Shown: piece after piece, positions 10,139 to 21,954 of the stretch
Position numbering within the stretch: position 1 is the stretch's first letter
How the letters are laid out: every line of letters starts with the position of its first letter
NCBI RefSeq assembly: GCF_016920785.2
Contig: NW_024609881.1
Location: 47,834,710-47,898,709 of the forward strand
Source of the DNA: Ixodes scapularis
Lineage: Eukaryota; Arthropoda; Arachnida; Ixodida; Ixodidae
DNA length: 64,000 bases
Direction: 5' to 3'
Translations under genes and position numbers: made by a program
The notes under the pieces: generated by a model
What the model saw: only the letters and a program-made list of their open reading frames with translations
Told to the model about the DNA's origin: nothing
The model's database searches: none

Positions 10139-11480
10139 TGTGACTGGTCCTCTGGTTGGTTTTGTTGAAGTGGTGAGTGTTTATTTTTGCGTCAAGAAGA
10201 CACTTTTATTGTGACATGCATTTTGATGAGGGGTTGGTTTAGTGTTAGTGTGATTGTGTTGTAACTTTGACTTAAGTGCATTTCTCCACTTTGAGAAACT
10301 CACTTAAACACCTCTTTATCCTTCTACTATCCCCTCACACAAAGTCTCCCATCCCTTTTCTCAGTAGTACTCTTTTTGTAGTACTATTGAGAAATGGGGT
10401 GGGGGACTTTGCTCCTCGGGGACTCCAAACTTTTTGGAAAACTTTTTTTGGTTATGACTGAGAAGGGCTCTGTGCGGATTATCTCTGGGAGGGGCAGAAC
10501 AGTTGCCATTGTCTGCAAAATCGCTTTGAGGTCCCTTCGACATCCTTCCCCTCCTTTGTTTCCCGTGAACGTCGAGCAGAAACGCTTGAATAGCAGGCAT
10601 TTACCAGCCTTATTTCTCACAGTGGAAAATAACACAGAAAGGGTATGCAGCATGCACCAGAAAAATGAAGTGGAAACTTTCAACAGGGGCTAGAAAATGT
10701 TATGCGCATACACTTCACAATACTTGCATAGCGCTCCTTCTAAGTGCTCTGAATAAGTGAGCCACATGTAACTAGCCACCCTGTGAGGTTTGAACCTGAA
10801 ATTTCATTTTGTTGTGGCTGGATAGTTGTAGTTACCAGGAGGAGTCCAGGAATTTCACATCAAGTTCTTTTTCAAAGTTGTTTCATGCACACTTTTCGAG
10901 ACAAGAAGTCCTAAATCGAGAAGATTAACAGGGATGGCACCTGAGGTGTGTGAGTTGGAACATGCGGAGGCTGCATCACCCACCTGCAGACTCACCCCAT
11001 CAGCACACGTTTGTTGGCTTCAGAAGTGCTGGAGTGTCCAGGGAAAGCACACAGTTCACTTCCTTTCACAAGTCTCTGGGGCTGAAGGTCGTCGGCGCCT
11101 TTGCTTTCTTCAACGCAAGTTGCAGAGGGGAAGTCACCGAGGGATTTACTCAAAGCCGCAACCATTTGCCACTTGAATGAAGTCGCTGGCTGGGCTTCAT
11201 TCGCTGGCTGGGCTTCATTCTGAGTCAGTCGCAGCCGATACACCTAGGTCTTCGGACACCCGCAAGTCAATATGATTATCCTTACATGCTTGGGTTTCAG
11301 GTTCTTCAGAGAGAAAGAGAGTGTCACTCACTGCTGTTTCTGTCTGTAGCTCGTTGTCGTTCTCAACGAGGCAAGCTCTGGCTCTCTTCTTGAAGACGAC
11401 ATGTTTGTTTACTTTGGTCTTGCAGGGTGCCTCCTCATGATCTCTCGCGTTATACGATTCAAAATATATTAAACCTATAT
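10139..11480. other. Unassigned; small 18-bp tandem repeat
   Basis: No gene is recognisable. Overlapping frames of 80-99 codons on both strands (10361-10693, 10934-11243) have no family features. At 11182-11220 an 18-bp unit (TCGCTGGCTGGGCTTCAT) is repeated about twice. Confidence 0.5.
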
Positions 11481-11559
11481 GCTAGAATTTATAAATTTCT
11501 ATAAAGCTCTTTGCAAAGTATAGACTCGGTCTAGACTGATTAAGGGTCTCGTCCTCTCC

Positions 11560-12149
11560 CGCAGTATATAGGGTTGCAGAAAAAATTGCAGACCGCGAGC
11601 CGAGTGCCAGTGACTCTAAGGAGGACAGTGAAATCCCCGACGGGAACATCACAAGCGATGACGAAAGGGAGATGAGGCGACTCCTACTGGCGCTGTATGA
11701 ACATGGGGAAGATTCTAAAACCAGCCAACTGAGTTGGCCAGCCAACTGGCATAAGCGTTTTAACTGAGATTCAGGAGGGCAAAGTCGTCAGCGTGGACTG
11801 CAAGAATTTTCTAAAATTTAACCAACCTGGAGGGTTCATGGGTTCACCTTCGAAGAAATTTGAATCAAAGAAGGAACTGTTGAATGGCTCAGTGAATCGA
11901 AAGGCAGGTGAAGATGTTGATGCGCTTGTTGGCGAAGTTCTTCGTCGTCTCATAGAAAAGATTGTCGAAGGGTCAAGTGGACTGCTGGGTGAAAAAACCT
12001 CTACTGAAAACCTCGGACATCTCTTTCGAATGTTCCGGGAGAGCAACGGTTACTGCTACCAGGAGTTTGTGTGTGACGAAGCGGAGCTTAATTTAAGTGC
12101 CCTTTTTGAACAGCCTTTGGAGTGCAACGAGAAAGCATTGCTGTGCTAG
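11560..12149 (+). CDS. Unrecognised protein fragment
   Basis: Two adjacent plus-strand frames look protein-like. The first (about 11570-11765) encodes an acidic segment including EPSASDSKEDSEIPDGN and MRRLLLALYEHGED, and stops at TGA near 11767. The second (11770-12149) encodes about 125 residues including GGFMGSPSKKFESK and a Leu-rich stretch before a TAG stop. The two are in different frames. No motif lets me name a family. It may be an exon or a transposon relic. Confidence 0.3.
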
Positions 12150-12960
12150 CTCAGACCACGGGTCGTCATCCGATCACGGGCCCGAGGTTCCACCCAAAAT
12201 AACCACGAAGCGGTGGAAGTGTTCTACTCCCGTTTCCTTGAAGGGAATGCTCACACGGAGGCAGCGGCAAAGAATGTGTAACGTGAAATCTTTCAAAATT
12301 AGCTGCATGGAGCTGCAGTCTGCACAGTCCGTACCATGAAATATACCAGGATAGAAAAAAAATGGTTTGCATAAACCATTAAACATACTGATCTTGCAAG
12401 AAACGGTTGAACAGTCTGGGTCTATACAGCAACTCATCTCTGTTATGTCACGGCGCGATGGTGGCGTGTCGGACGCACTTCCGGTCTGGGGCTGTGGGCG
12501 GATGTCCCCATGTGAGACATGTATTCCTGCGTTGTTTTGAAAGGAACCAGACAAAAGCCTGCCTTCTCGTCAAAACGGCATGAATGGGGCTGTACCAAAA
12601 GAGTTGAGAAAAGTTTGAAGGTCAGCTTTCATCCGCTCGGTTCGTCCGAGGACGTGAAAATGTGCCGTGAAAAAGCAAAACCAGATGCCGTCGGACCACG
12701 ATTGCTTGGGCGGGAAGCACTTTGGGCTGAATTAACGGATACTTGTGGTCGTCAGATTTATTTGTTTTGTTCCAACATGAACGCCGTAAAACCGCCAAGT
12801 TGTACAGACCAACTGCGGGCTACGTTCAGTGCACCTTCAAGTTCAAGCGGCCGCCTGATCAATCGAACTGTCGTCTGCTCTTTCAAACGTTTCTGCTCAT
12901 TCACTTGGCCCGATTCTGCTTGCTATTTTCAGTATCGACGTCGACCATATCAGCTACGGC
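12150..12960. other. Unassigned
   Basis: Overlapping plus-strand frames (12519-12995, 12743-13108) are Ser/Arg-rich with no family motif. A short segment at 12338-12378 (AAATATACCAGGA followed by an A-rich stretch and TTTGCA) recurs at 13353-13388, so both are copies of a small dispersed repeat. Confidence 0.4.
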
Positions 12961-13152
12961 TCACGCTTTTGCAGCCCGAGCGGCGTCGCGACTGAACATT
13001 GCGAGCGAAATCTCATCATGCGAATCAGGCTTTAGCGTACATTCAGCGGCGTCCACGCGGAATGAATCGGCGCATGTTACATTATTCAAGCGAATTTTTG
13101 CGGTGTAACGAGCCTCGGTAACTTCGCTGAGGCCACTCAAGTAGTCAGACAT
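12961..13152 (-). pseudogene. Possible first exon of a SWIM/YqaJ-type transposon protein
   Basis: A 63-codon frame opens with MSDYLSGLSEVTEARYTAKI. From recall, this resembles the amino end of SWIM/YqaJ proteins that accompany ISL2EU-type transposons. No SWIM or nuclease motif follows nearby. The assignment rests on this start alone and is weak. Confidence 0.25.
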
Positions 13153-15010
13153 TGCCAGGAAGGCATAGAATTAACAATCTGAACGTGAAAAAGGGCGGGG
13201 GGACTCACACCGACGCCGAAAACATCGCATTTCAATGGTTTGTTTATGGGCGACGGCGAGCTTCTTGCCCACACTCCATCGCGCATGCGCGGCACCGGTA
13301 GCATCCGCTAGGGGCGCTCCGGTTTGTAAACTTGAGTTGGTGTATACCGAGAAATATACCAGGACAGAAAAGAAACAGTTTGCACAATCTGCATTTTTAC
13401 TCGGAATCTTACCCGGAGCATAAGACCCAGATTGCATGCAAACACAGATCAAACTGTGAAACAAACAGACCATACAATTTGAGTAAGTCGGGCTTAATCT
13501 GATAGCTGTACCAGGATTGCAAATTTCTGTTTGAGCACACTGGACAGAAAGATGCCAGAGGCACATTTAGCAAACTGGGTACTATACGACATTCACAAAA
13601 TTTAATTAAAAATTCATGCAAGATTTAGCAGCAAAAAATATATACTTCCAAATTTGTAATCTTCGCAAATTATTTGCCTGCAAAAAATATAATGGTTACA
13701 TACAACCTTTAGAGGTATAAAAATTGCACTTACAAATTCTTTTGTTTTATGTCCGGAAATAACACCTAGTTATTATGGAGTGCGGCATATAAAAGGAACG
13801 TCCCAGCCAACTCGAAAAAGTGGTTGGCACATCTGCATGCACTTTATTTTGTACCCTAAATAAAAAAAATAAATAACATATTGTGCATACAACTATAAAA
13901 AGGAGCAGATTCAAGGAGGAAACCAAACAGATTTCTGTTTGGTATAGATATAGTTAATGGTGCAATAAAAAATTTATCAACATGTATTAACATATATACA
14001 GCTAGCATAGCATTCTTCATCATGGTACACAAATTCAAAAATCAATTGGCACAAGTTTTTTTACACAGAAGTAGCATGAACTGAAACATCATCTGCTTAC
14101 ATGGCATGTTCTGCTACAAGTGCAGGATGTGAACTTTATAATTATACTTTTTCTGCTTCACACATCTTGTGGTGATACTCAGACAATTTTCTCAACTGGA
14201 ACAAGTCACACATACAGGCAAGAATCACAGTGCATACAAAAACATGGGGTTCATTTAAGATACTGTTCTACACAGAATTAACATATACGTCCTACTGCAC
14301 AGAAAAACTTATAAACATTTCAGATTTGTTATTTACCACAACACAACGTAGATTTTTGCAAACACTGCAACTTGTAAACAAACACTCATGCGTTAAAGAA
14401 GTGCTGTCTCTCCACTTTGCTGTTTGTGACTACAATGCAAGATCCAGAGGGAAACCTTTTTGTAATTACAAATAACTTGAGCAAACTACATGTCGAAGTG
14501 GACTCTATTTTTCGAAGGAATATATGTTCCAAGGTAATACTTCATTTGCTGGCGTGGACATGCGATCTCGAGGCAAATCATCGAACACTGCGTAGAGCAG
14601 TGCTTCCCTAAGTATGCTACCCTATTGCCCCGAGACGAATAAGCACTTGTAATATGGAATTCGGTATATTAACAATCAGTATACCATAAAAGTATGATCA
14701 TATTTAAAGGGAAGCATTAAATTTGTGTAAATACAGGATGTCCAAATGGATGCGGGAGCTGCCCTTCAGTTTAGTCGCGCTCAATTTCATTTGGCAGCGT
14801 ACAAATGTAGCTGGCGGATGGATTTTCAAACCTCATAAAAAGACACGGCGCCTTCACATTGCATGGCTCCACAAGACATTGCTGGGACCATTGAAACAAA
14901 GCACTCTTTGATGTGCACAGGGAAAGTCACCACTTTCTGCAAGCACAACTTTCTTGCAGAGCGAAAATGCCCTCTTGCTCACCGAAATAATGTTTGTGAT
15001 GACAAATTAC
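13153..15010. other. AT-rich, unassigned
   Basis: Long AT-rich sequence with only short frames. I see no repeat ends, RNA gene or protein family. Confidence 0.55.
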
Positions 15011-15541
15011 CTGCCATCCTCATCACACTCTACAACAGAGGAGTTAGACCTAGTGGCTGTCTTGTACGACGTGCTGTGCAAAATGTGCCCCTTGTAGGCT
15101 AGTTTGTTATACACCATTGCCATCTCAGGGCAGACCTGTCCCATAAGAGCAGACTTCACCTCCTGAGGAGTTGTTATCTGGCATGGATATCCAAGCAGGC
15201 AAACATCGTCCACATGAAGAGCATTCTCAAGCTTTGCGTATCCTAGCATGTCTCGACAGAGACGTGTAACGCTGTCAGACACCAGTGGGGACGCAAGAAA
15301 AGACTTGAGCTGCTGTTGCTTGACAACCCTCTCGACAATCTGCAGAGGGACACCACTGGCACCAGTCATAAGCTTAACAAGCCTACCGTTGCCTCCCTCG
15401 AAGACGAATGACGAGTGGCCCCAGAGTGGACCGAAGTGACGAGCCACCTCCGGCAGGTGCAATAGCTGGTGGATGTTGAAGCTCATGCAGTGTCCCCATA
15501 CAGCCGCTGCGTTCCAGCCATGAAGTGCTTCTACGGCTTTT
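15011..15541 (-). CDS. DUF4218-type exon of a CACTA (EnSpm) transposon
   Basis: An open exon of 177 codons has credible borders: a pyrimidine-rich acceptor ending TTGCAG just before 15541 and a donor CAG|GTAATT at 15011/15010. It encodes the pattern typical of the DUF4218 region at the C-terminal side of animal CACTA Tnp2 transposases: NIHQLLHLPEVARHFGPLW, then FVFEGGNGRLVKLM and GVPLQIVERVV. There is no internal stop. No Tnp2 catalytic part lies directly upstream. A separate Tnp2 remnant is at 39.5-40.6 kb. This may be an isolated surviving exon or part of a larger spliced gene whose other exons I cannot find. Confidence 0.6.
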
Positions 15542-15642
15542 CTGCAAGTAGAAAATGATTCAAAACTAGTTTGAACAGCAAACAAAGAAAACAAAATTAA
15601 AATAACAACAAAAAATGATAAAAATAATAAAGATAAACTATT

Positions 15643-16490
15643 TTAAAGATTGAAAACGAAAGGTAAAGAAGAAAAATATTTTAGGAAATGGGGAGGTATT
15701 GATTGTAGTTCCTTGGGTGACAAGTTTACGGATGGTGCGCTTGTGCTGGATTCGCTTCTTGCTGCGATGGCCTGGGCTTCGTAGATTTCTCTAGTTCTTT
15801 TGTTGTGGGACCACCAAAGAATCCCTGCGCTAAAAAACAGCGGGGTGCACCTAGAGTCCCTGACATGTAAGGCTAGGTAACTTGACTGTGAGAATTTTGG
15901 AGAAAGTTCATGATCCCTGAGCCTGATGTTGACGCATCGTCCGGTCTGGCCCACTTACACTTTTCCAAATGAGGAAGGTATCTCATACACAACTCCACAG
16001 TCACAGTTCATGTACTTGTGGGCATGTCTAATGCTGCAATTGTCTGCCTTGTGGCACTGCAAGTTTATTTTGGGGCAGAGTCGTCTTACCTTGTCTGTAG
16101 CAGATAGCACCACCCGGACATTATACATGGATGCGGCTCTCTTGAAGCTGCGGGAGATGCGATGCATGTATGGGACGACTGCAGGTTGGTGTAGTTTCTC
16201 TCTACACGCCCTTGGTCGGTTAGATTTGATCATGCATTAAGCCACATCTGATAGGATGGAAATAGGGAAACAGGAAGCTTTGAGCTGTAATGCTTGCACA
16301 TCAAAGCTCTCCGCTGCTGAATGAAAACAGGACTCGTTTAGGCCGGGCTAAAACAATCAAAAACAGTTCCTCTTTTTACAAGTTTGTGTGAGCCGAATCG
16401 AACTGGAAAATTCTTTTTTGCGACCTTTACGAGTACATCCAGCGTAGATGGTTACTTTTGAAGGTGAGCCGAAGGTCTAAAAATTGGAGG
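15643..16490 (-). pseudogene. Penelope-like element: RT tail and GIY-YIG endonuclease
   Basis: The minus strand carries the end of a Penelope-like reverse transcriptase (LQFLDLRLTF region, about 16460-16490). Next comes a Cys/His-containing linker (CPKINLQCHKADNC, then CDCGVVYEI), and then a GIY-YIG nuclease core reading VGQTGRCVNIRLRDHE. In these elements the GIY-YIG domain nicks the target DNA. The tyrosine codon expected just before VGQTG is TAA (15955-15957), so the domain is interrupted exactly at its YIG half. It is 5'-truncated and dead. Confidence 0.75.
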
Positions 16491-16802
16491 GTGCTGTTGG
16501 TTGGGGCGTGGTGCGTAAACTTGAGCCCTTCAGTTCTGTCGATGAATATGCGTTTGATGGTGTTGATGACAGTAGTGTGGTCTTGATGACAGTAGTATGC
16601 AGAGAGGATATTGCATAAGTATTATGTACATTACCAAATTTGTGAGCTCGCATTGGCTGCGTTTCAAATAAAGAATGTAATGTGTGATCCATGGGTTGTG
16701 CTTTTACACCTCTTCACACGCAACAGAACATGTCTTTGGATGCAATATTCTACTGTATATCTAAACCGCAACTGCGAATTATTCTTTGAACAGTTAGCAG
16801 TT

Positions 16803-17560
16803 TTAAACATAACCTAAAATTGAGAGAAGCTTTCCTCTGTAGTATCCAGAATGCCAGAATGCATGATTGAAATTACGAAATTGCTTAACATCGCATGTAG
16901 CAGATGGCTTATAGGCTAAGGTAAGAGTGCAGGAAGCCAGAGAGTGATCAAAAACACCTTGAAGTATTTCGCAGCAGATGTCCTGCTGAGCGATCTTGGA
17001 GGAAAAGAAGACCAAGTCGAGTAGACTCTCACAGGCATTAATAGATTGTGTAGGACTATGGACAACTTAAGTAAGGTTTCATGAAAAGATAATATCAATT
17101 AATAAGTGAGATTGTTGACAATCCAGTAGAGTTTGCATGTAGTTTCAGTTGATGTGTGGCAAGTTAAAATCACCTGCAAGCACCATGTGAGTGCTTGCAG
17201 GTGATTCAGAAATAAAATCCTGTATGGCCCCCAAGGAGGAAACGTTGCCGTTAGGTGGACGGTAAAATGCACCCATCAAGACTGAAATACATGAACAACA
17301 AATCTTTGCCCAGATAATTTCGGTGTCATTGCTACAATCTACAAGAAAACATGGATGGTATCTGACCACAACTGCAACATTGCCAACCCTAGAGCCTTGG
17401 TCTTTATGGAGGACATTATAGCCCCTGGGGACGAATATTTGAGCCTTTGCCTTTTGTCTCGTAGAACAAAAAGCTGTACCCTTAAAGATGCTCTAGGGTG
17501 CACCATATGGGCCCCATCTGCTGGTTCGCTGGTTTCTTTCAGTACACTTGTGATGTCATG
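16803..17560 (-). pseudogene. LINE apurinic-type endonuclease fragment (CR1-like)
   Basis: Minus-strand frames encode the exonuclease-endonuclease-phosphatase domain of a non-LTR retrotransposon: MGAFYRPPN, then HMVLAGDFNLPHI, and after frame changes a block ending VFDHSLASCTL, where the family has SDH. The frame shifts at about 17100 and again near 17010, and no reverse transcriptase follows. It is a decayed fragment. Superfamily assignment to CR1/L2-like elements is tentative. Confidence 0.65.
17168..17206. repeat. Perfect 16-bp inverted repeat
   Basis: AATCACCTGCAAGCAC (17168-17183) pairs perfectly with 17191-17206 across a 7-base loop. It lies in the LINE endonuclease fragment where the protein reads SPASTHMVLAGD. 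Confidence 0.7.
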
Positions 17561-17893
17561 AAGAAAATAATGCAGTTCAAGTCCAGCACACCTTCATTTT
17601 AGAACTGCTGTTAAATACATCTAAAAAGAGACGAAAGTATAACCATGAGCTTGAGTTCTATTGCAGCATGCAGTGGAGGCATGTCACTAGTTCAATCCAT
17701 TCAGAAGTTTGAATGCTAAACAAAACAAAAACATTGCACATATTATGTGAAAAACACAAAAAAATTACTTCTTTTGGGACATCCAGAGATTTTGAAATAA
17801 TCAAATAAAATATTAAAGCAAATAATGAAATGATAATTTTGAGATAGAAAAAAATGGAAAGCTGCCAGTGTTGAAGCCTAGCTACAAATACTA

Positions 17894-18151
17894 CCTTTGG
17901 CCACCCACTCCAGAGGGCTGGCTGTAAGGCCACAATCAACTCCAATCACATGTGACGGTAGATACAATGTCTTGGAGGCTCTGGGATTGAACTCCATGTT
18001 AAATGCCCAATACATGGCAATCATGATGATGATCGCAACCAGCGGTGTGTCCTCCTTGCCATGAAGTTCACCCACTGCGACGATGAATGACGATGCCTCG
18101 TAGATGTTGCCATAGCCCATTGTTGGGTATGGTCGAAGTTCATCTGGGTCC
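17894..18151 (-). CDS. Unrecognised exon, possibly transposon protein
   Basis: An open exon of about 86 codons has a T-rich acceptor ending TTTTAG before 18151 and a donor AAAG|GTAGTA at 17894/17893. It encodes DPDELRPYPTMGYG, a hydrophobic core (PLVAIIIMIAMYWAFNMEF) and NPRASKTLYLPSHV. The layout resembles C-terminal segments of transposon-associated proteins, but I cannot name the family. The coiled-coil repeat at 18.4-18.8 kb lies directly upstream on the same strand. Confidence 0.35.
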
Positions 18152-18404
18152 TAAAAAAATGTACAAGAAGAATGCTTCATTTAAAATAATACTAGAGCCC
18201 TCGTATCTAAATGCTGCCTCTTTTGTGATTATCTTAATTTTTTGTAAGCTTAAATGCTGAGCATTTTGCCAAAGAGGTTGGTGCGGATGACGTTTGCCTT
18301 TACTTGGCCAAGTGCGTAAAGGTCATTGCATCCTCTTCATAAAGCCATAATTTCTTTAGTTTTGCATGATGCCAGACTAAATAATGCAGTTGAAGGACAT
18401 AAAA

Positions 18405-18790
18405 AAGCACTAACCAGAAAAAAATGTTCATTGCATTTTAACCCCCCCCCCCCCTCCTTCTGGGGTGCTTGTTGTGGGTCAACCTGCCCAAGTAACGTGA
18501 ACCTTTTTTTGCCTTGTTCCCTAAAGTAAATGGCTGTTTTTTTTATTTCTTCGGCAGCCTCACAGGCTGCCCCTGCCGCACTCGCCTCCTCTTCTGACGC
18601 CTTCACTTTTGCAAGGAGGCATTGCCGTTCTAGCTTTACATTTTCTTCCTGTTGTGCCAGGATGTCTCTATAAAGTTTTGTCTGCAGCCCGCAACCTCAT
18701 AGTTGAGGGCCTGACCTTCTGGCACCACTTCGTCGGTTGTCGGCTGAACGTCGACTAGTGTTGTGCTGACCCCGAGGAAAATACACAAGA
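18405..18790 (-). repeat. Coiled-coil gene fragment, copy A of dispersed repeat
   Basis: This is homologous to 54296-54960. Shared features in order on the minus strand are GAGGAAAATACACA (as complement), the peptide VQPTTDEVVPEG, a charged coiled-coil stretch with alternating Ala/Glu/Lys, and a terminal poly-C run (18442-18454, matching 54338-54349). Both copies carry frame disruptions. In the 54 kb copy the segment lies beside a BEN-domain exon, suggesting it belongs to a multicopy BEN-linked gene family. Confidence 0.6.
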
Positions 18791-20326
18791 ATGTCGACAG
18801 AGAAACAAATAAATAACGACAAGGCCAGAATCGAAGCAGGGTATGCTAAGCACCGCACCACTCTGCTTCGCCTTTCGGAATTTTCTACGTCTTACGAATG
18901 CTTCCAAATCACCTCTGATTGTGATTCCTATCATTCCAGAGGACATAATGTAGATAGAAAATACCGAAAAGCAAATCTCAGCATTTTCTGCATCTTCAGG
19001 TTATTTGCTCTCTAGAGACCTTAAAGAAACAACCAAAACTTTCTGTAATACAGTTAATGATCTATATGTATGATGCAAGTTCAGGAAACCTCGTTCTAAG
19101 CCATAAAACAATGACATGCCTGTGATGTTTTGAAGCTCTGAATGACCAAAATATTTGTACTATAGCTCGTCATCAAGTCTGCAAGAGGCATGATGGTTAG
19201 TACTCTTAACAAAAAAATTGTGATTATCCTTACCATTGCTCCACACGTACCGGTGCATTCCTCAGCGACTCGGCTAGATTTTTTGTCACACCCTTGCCTG
19301 TGGCATCGGTAATTAGGAGTTTGACAGCCCCTACACAAAACGTGAATTACAATGTGACGCGAGTAAACATATGCTCTCTCAGTACAAAAGAAAGCAAAGG
19401 ATGTGACACTGAAATTCAATGTACAGTTAGAGCCTTCCATTCCCGTGGGTTGCCTGTGAATATTCATATTAGAATTAAGAGAAGCGTTTAAAAACTGACA
19501 AAATTTTGCGAGTCTATTGTTTTTTCTTTTAAATATTTTGTTGAAACAAAAAAGGTTTAACCTAGTAAGCCTTCGGGATCAAGCCCTCAGTCAGGCATGG
19601 GCAACTACCCGATGGTTCAGTTACTCTTTCTTTGACTATGACGCATTAGCCACACTTTGCATGTTGAAGTCGCCCTGGCTTGTAAGGTGCTTTCAACAAT
19701 ATGTAAATGCATCCGATCAGTCTGATGTCTGAATTCCTACTGTTCATTCGGAGGACGTTCAACTCTTATTATGCGGCTCGACCAAATATAATGACAGCAG
19801 CCCCCTGATGTGCCGCTATTATATTTCTCTACATTCGGTCCTTGTTTTCGTGGGGCCGTGAGAGCTACACAAGTATACACCAGCTAATCGTCTGCAAACA
19901 AGTGGTAAAGCAAGCATAAACGAGCGATTAAGAAAGACGACAGAGCAGAGCTGTACCCGCAACCCCATAAGTCCCTCCCCTCGCTAAAACCCTGCTGACA
20001 AAGTAAGAATGGCAGCGCGTCCCTTCTGAGCGGCCTACCTCCAGCACGTCCTCATTTAACTTTGCTGGAATTGGGCTGCGCATGCACACTCGAGGCTCAC
20101 AAGATTAAGATTGAAGGTTATATTCTAGTGCTGGAGGCCTGTGAAGAAGAGTCTAGCGGTGACTCTCCGATTAAGTTTTCTGTGTTTAGCGGAATATTAG
20201 AGTGAATAAATATTTACCCTTCAAAACCACATCTCTTTCTGTGCAAACTTTTAGCTCTGGGGTTTAAGATAGTGCTATTTCTGAACCTCTGCGAACAAGA
20301 GATCGTAGCCGACTTTTTTTAGGTAT
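18791..20326. other. Unassigned
   Basis: No family motif in frames of up to 123 codons on the minus strand (19096-19467) or 71 codons on the plus strand. Nothing supported. Confidence 0.5.
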
Positions 20327-20686
20327 TTAAGAAGATCTGGTTTGTATGGGGATTTTCAGCGAGCCTTCAGTTAGCTCCATGCGGGCCGTCTCAGTTGTAG
20401 GGTTCGGTGCCACTGCTTGCTCGCAAGAAGAACCAACAAGGCAGATATCTGAAAAAACACACTTTACTGTCCTTGACCGTCTCTGCTGACTGACTGCTGA
20501 CCGACTGGCCAGGCGCCGAGCTCTGACTAGCTCACGCCTCGCTCCACCCGTGCTTTTCTGGGTTGCGGCACTACCTTGCCCTTGGAGTCTTCGATCATCT
20601 AGGGCCAGGCGTTGCACGGCTCCGTCGCAGAGGTTGGCAGCCTGTACCATCAGGTCCATGGACATCGGGTCAGGCTTCACTGCCAT
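20327..20686 (-). CDS. Hypothetical 119-codon ORF
   Basis: It starts at ATG 20684-20686 with MAVKPDPMSMDLMVQAANL and contains an Arg-rich stretch (RRLQGQ through RRSRTVK). The sequence GACA|GTAAAG at about 20466-20457 could be a donor, making the first ~75 residues a 5' exon. It matches no family I know, so it may be a chance frame. Confidence 0.25.
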   Translation of the reverse strand: MAVKPDPMSMDLMVQAANLCDGAVQRLALDDRRLQGQGSAATQKSTGGARRELVRARRLASRSAVSQQRRSRTVKCVFSDICLVGSSCEQAVAPNPTTETARMELTEGSLKIPIQTRSS

Positions 20687-20705
20687 AGCCTAGGGCTATG
20701 GCAGT
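20679..20705. repeat. Perfect palindrome at the ORF start
   Basis: ACTGCCATAGCC and its exact complement are separated by TAG. The left arm covers the ATG of the preceding minus-strand ORF. Confidence 0.8.
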
Positions 20706-20839
20706 TCTAATACCATATGGAGTCTAGTGATAACTAGGATAACATTAGTAAGTTACGAAAAAAATTCAGGATATCCGTAGCATATTTTTTATAGCAGGCT
20801 CTTAGGAAGAGTGTAGGACGACCACAGCCAAAATTCCAT

Positions 20840-20946
20840 AGGATGCTGCTACAAAGGTAATAGAATGGTCATTCTTGGCTTCTAGGAGGACCTTAGGATG
20901 CTGCTACAAAGGTAATAGAATGGTCATCCTAAGCTCCTAGGAGGAG
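20840..20946 (+). repeat. 55-bp tandem duplication
   Basis: Two adjacent copies begin AGGATGCTGCTACAAAGG at 20840 and 20895 and stay similar through CTAGGAGGA. The second copy has several substitutions. Non-coding. Confidence 0.8.
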
Positions 20947-20999
20947 CCTAGGGCGACCGTAAATTCCATAGAGCAAGCTGCCTTACAGGCTTCTATTCA

Positions 21000-21950
21000 C
21001 AGCTTAACCACTGACAAACAAGATTGAATTTACGAAAATTTGATAATTATACCTACATAACATTTTGAGAATACCCAAAATTCAACATTTTTGAAAACGG
21101 CTGTTCTTTCGAACGGAAGTGCCAATCTTGTATAATAAAACGAGGTTGAACACCATATTTCAAAAACCTAAGGTAATTTATTTCAACTAAAAAAAAAAAA
21201 ATTGGGACTCCAACTGCTTCCACTGTGTGCAGCTGAAAAAGGAACAACAGAACTTTAGTGGAGGCATTTATTAATATGGACGACACATGACTTTTAAGTA
21301 GCTATGTTAATGAATACTGAATGACTATTTGGCCATACATGAGAAATGAGTGGGCAGCATATATTACACTAACTTTCAAGTCCTATTTAGCTTTTCTGGC
21401 TTTGAGTATTTCTGACAAACACAAACGCAGTAAACTCTCAGTAATTTGGTCACTTTATTTTAGTTTTCGCATAGTTTGAAATGGGGAGGAAGTCCCGGCA
21501 ATCACACATACAAGTTTATGGAAAAAATTGCATGGTAATTCAAAGTTTCACCTCTGGGGCTAGAGCCACTGTACATGGCAGCGTGGCAGAGTAGCGTCAC
21601 AAAGCAAAAATAGCTAGATGCATGACGTCAGAAGTGCCAATAGTGATCTTTATTTTTGGCCTGAGAGGTTGCCATAGTAACCACGCTGCTAGCGACGCCA
21701 GGCGACAACTTTTGTAGTCTAGTTTTGTTGACGTCTTCATTCATTCATTGAAACATGGTAAAAGACGTTTGCCATGGCAGTACAGCATCGGCCTTTGGAA
21801 GAGCAGTGTCTGTTTCTTCTGTCAAGTGAGACTATTTGCAGCCAGGTGACTGTCGAGCGACGAGAGCGGCTAGGTATCGTAGGTGCACGGACAAGGCGAG
21901 TGGTTTTCCACGCCGCCGGGGTGTATGCGAGAAGCATGAATAAATTGTAC
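21000..21950. other. Unassigned, mostly AT-rich
   Basis: No supported gene. Overlapping ~100-120 codon frames on both strands at 21737-22102 (one starting MAVQHRPLEEQ on plus) have no recognisable domain. Confidence 0.45.
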
Positions 21951-21954
21951 CTGG

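Noticed and set aside
12519..13108. Two overlapping plus-strand ORFs (158 and 121 codons)
   Set aside because: Ser/Arg-rich with no family signature, most likely chance frames.
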